In this document: piece by piece, positions 60,771 to 64,000 of the stretch
Position numbering within the stretch: position 1 is the first letter of the stretch
How the letters are laid out: every line of letters begins with the position of its first letter
Source: Microplitis mediator
Taxonomy: Eukaryota; Arthropoda; Insecta; Hymenoptera; Braconidae
Direction of reading: 5' to 3'
DNA length: 64,000 nucleotides
Assembly: GCF_029852145.1 (NCBI RefSeq)
Contig: NC_079974.1
Location: forward strand, 13,021,041 to 13,085,040
Position numbers and translations under genes: made by a program
The notes under the pieces: generated by a model
Databases searched by the model: none
The model's input: only the letters and a program-made list of their open reading frames with translations
Told to the model about the DNA's origin: nothing

Positions 60771-63700
60771 ATCATGACCATCACGTTCAAGATCATGGTG
60801 ACTATCATGACCATGATCATGGTTACCATCATGACCATGATCATGGTGACCATCATGACCGTGAAAATGGTCACCACCGCGACTATCATGACCATGCTTA
60901 TGGTCACTATCATTACCATCATGACCATGATCATAGTTATCATTATGATCATTTCCATCGTGACCATTTTGACCATGATCGAAGTGAACATCACGACCAT
61001 GATCATGGTCACTATCATGACCATGATTATGATCACTATCATAACCATGATCATAGTCACTATCATGAACATGATCATGGTCACAATCATTAACATCATG
61101 ACCACGATCATGGTGACCATCATGACCATGATCATGGCGACCATCATGACCATGATCATTGTAACCATCATGACTATGATCATGGTGACCATTATGACCA
61201 TGATTATGGTGACCATCATGACCATGATCATGGTGACCATAATGACCATGATCATGGTCACTATCATGACCATGATCGTAGTGACCATCATGTCCAAGAT
61301 CATGGTGATCATTATGACCAATTTCATGGTGACCATCATTATCGAGATCATGGTGACTATCATGACTATGATTATGGTGACTATCATGACTATGATTATA
61401 GTGACCATCATGACCATGATCATGGTGACCATCATGACCATGATCATGGTCACTATCATGACCATCATGTCCAAGATCAAGGTGATCATTATGACCAATG
61501 TCATGGTGACCATTATGACTATGATCAAGTGACCATTATGACTATGATCATGGTGACCATTACGATCGAAATTATGGTGACTATCATGACTACGATCATG
61601 GTGACCATCATGACCATGATCATGGTGACCATCATGACCATGATCATGGTGACCATCATGACCATGATCATGCTGACCATCATGACAATGATCATGGTCA
61701 CTATCATGACCATCATGTCCAACATCATGGTGATCATTATGACCAATTTCATGGTGACCATTATGACTATGATCAAGTGACCATTATGACTATGATCATG
61801 GTGACCATCATGACCATGATCATGGTGATCATTATGACCAATTTCATGGTGACCATCATGATCGAGATCATGGTGACTATCATGCCTATGATCATGGTGA
61901 CCATCATGTCCATGATCATGGTGACCATCATGACCATGATCATGGCCACTATCATGACCATGATCGTAGTGACCATCATGAACATAATCATGGTCACTAT
62001 CATGAACTTGATCGTGGTGACCATCATGAACATGATCATGGTCACAATCATTAACATCATGACCATGATCATGGCGACCATCATGACCATGATCATTGTA
62101 ACCATCATGACTATGATCATGGTGACCATTATGACCATGATCATGGTGACCATTATGACCATGATCATGGTGACCATTATGACCATGGTCATGGTCACTA
62201 TCATGACCATGATTATGATCACTATCATGACCATGATCATGGTCACTATCATGAACATGATCATGGTCACAATCATTAACATCATGACCATGATCCCGGT
62301 GACCATTATGACCATGATCATGGTCACTATCATGACCATGATTATGGTCGATATCATGACTATCATGTCCACGATCATGGTGATCATTATGACCAATTTC
62401 ATGGTGACCATCATGATCGAGATCGTGGTGACTATCATGACTATGATTATGGTGACCATCATGACCATGATTATGGTGACCATCATGACCATGATCATGG
62501 TCACTATCATGACCATCATGTTCAAGATCATGGTGATCATTATGACCAATTTCGTGGTGACCATCATGATCAAGATCATGGTGACTATCATGACTATGAT
62601 CATGGTGACCATCATGACCATGATCATGGTGACCATTATGACCATGATCATGTTGACCATCATGACCATGATCATGGTGACCGTTATGACAATGATCATG
62701 GTCACTATCATGACCATCATGTCCAAGATCATGGTGATCATTATGACCAATTTCATGGTGACCATTATGACTATGATCAAGTGACCATTATGACCATGAT
62801 CATGGTGACCATCATGACCATGATCATGGTGATCATTATGACCAATTTCATGTTGACCATTATGATCGAGATCATGGTGACTATCATGACTATGATCATG
62901 GTGACCATCATGACCATGATCATGATGAACATTATGACCATGATCATGGTCACTATCATGACCATGATCATAGTCACTATCATGAACATGATCATGGTCA
63001 CAATCATTAACATCATGACCATGATCATGGTGACCATCATGACCATGATCATGGTGAACATCATGACCATCATCATGGTCACTATCATGACCATCATGAC
63101 CATGATCATAGTGACCATCATGACCATGATCATGGTGATCATTATGACCAATTTCATGGTGACCATCATGATCGAGATCATGGTGACTATCATGACTATG
63201 ATCATGGTGACCATCATGACCATGATCATGATGACCATTATGACCATGATCATGGTCACTATCATGAACATGATCGTGGTGACCATAATGAACATGATCA
63301 TGGTCACAATCATTACTATCATGACCATAATCATCGAGACCATCATGATCATGATCATGGTGACCATCATGACCATGATCATAGTGAACATCATGACCAT
63401 CATCATGGTGAACATCATGACCATCATCATGGTCACTATCATGACCATCATGACCATGATCATAGTGACCATCATGACCATGATTATGGTGACCATCATG
63501 ACCATGATCATGATGACCATCATGACCATGATTATGGGGACCATTATGACCAATTTCATAGTGACCATCATGATCGAGATCATGGTGACTATCATGACTA
63601 TGATCATGGTGACCATCATGACCACGATCATGGTGACCATTATGACCATGATCATGGTCACTATCATGACCATCATGACCATGATCATAGTGACCACCAT

Positions 63701-64000
63701 GACCATGATCATAGTGACCATCATGACCATGATTATGCTGACCATCATGACAATGATCATGGTCACTATCATGACCATGATCGTAGTGACCATCATGTCC
63801 AAGATCATGGTGATCATTATGACCAATTTCATGGTGACCATTATGACTATGATCAAGTGACCATTACGACCATGATCATGGTGACAATCGTGAACATGAT
63901 CATTTTGACCATCATGTTCGAAATTATGGTGACTATCATGACTATGATCATGGTGACCATCATGACCATGATCATGGTGACTATTTTGACCATGATCATG
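60771..64000. repeat. 3.87-kb tandem duplication, copy 2 (cut by window end)
   Basis: Second copy of 56900-60770, truncated by the window edge after about 3.2 of 3.87 kb. Private substitutions include CCAATGTCATGG near 61498, where copy 1 has CCAATTTCATGG, and GAACATAATCATGG near 61980. A further copy may follow outside the window. Confidence 0.88.

Larger units (their letters stand above)
30016..64000. repeat. Satellite array A3, 24-bp monomer with large higher-order repeats
   Basis: About 34 kb of the same 24-bp monomer in the same orientation as A1, with A3-specific variants: the TGATCAAGTGA slip, GATCATTGTAACC, CATGGCGACC, CATGATCGAGATC, GTCCAAGATCATGGTG and CCAATTTCATGG. The slip is a 1-bp deletion of the usual TGATCATGGTGA and recurs tens of times, for example ending at 30833, 31234, 33604, 36624, 39073, 42060, 54436 and 60342. 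The intervals I checked between neighbouring slips are of the form 3n+2, as expected if each carries one -1 shift and other indels are multiples of three. Additional slips mark recombination joints at 32730 (GATCGGATGACC), 43306 (GATCTAGTGACC, repeated at 51097) and 55947 (GACCTGATC). The array continues past the right edge. No gene or RNA is visible. Confidence 0.97.

Overview
The window is almost entirely satellite DNA. About 62 of 64 kb is a head-to-tail array, all in one orientation as far as I can read, of one 24-bp monomer. The monomer has two modules, 9-bp GACCATCAT followed by 15-bp GACCATGATCATGGT. I see no gene, RNA gene or CRISPR array that I can support. A long satellite with higher-order repeats, interrupted by AT-rich non-coding DNA and a foldback-like element, points to a eukaryote. 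An invertebrate such as an insect is plausible, but this is inference and no marker settles the lineage. The setting is probably heterochromatin (pericentromeric, subtelomeric or another satellite block).

Layout: array A1 (1-24782); an AT-rich non-repetitive island of about 1.8 kb and unknown identity (24783-26579); array A2 (26580-29350); a 665-bp foldback/MITE-like element with inverted arms of short tandem repeats (29351-30015); array A3 (30016 to the window end). A1 and A3 use the same monomer but have different diagnostic variants. The change of variant family falls inside A2 near 28026, not at either island.

Higher-order structure is strong but irregular. A1 reuses a 402-bp block three times and a 1096-bp block twice, has a 2.51-kb tandem duplication, and repeats a segment of about 3 kb at a distance of about 11.1 kb. 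A3 carries a nearly identical 7.77-7.79-kb tandem duplication, an adjacent pair of about 2.3-2.4 kb, and a 3.87-kb duplication that runs off the window end. Within each array, block boundaries are tagged by 1-bp phase slips (TGATCAAGTGA in A3, GACTAGATC and CATCATACCATG in A1). Other length changes are mostly multiples of three.

The monomer is 24 bp (eight codons) and the array's stop codons mostly fall in one frame per strand, so the array yields huge artefactual open frames of up to about 3100 codons on both strands. They are not annotated as genes. The frame reading Asp-His-His-Asp-His-Asp-His-Gly, and its opposite-strand His/Asp/Gly counterpart, is discussed as a hypothesis and judged unlikely to be coding. 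Each monomer also contains the perfect palindrome ACCATGATCATGGT, which is the most interesting physical property of the array.
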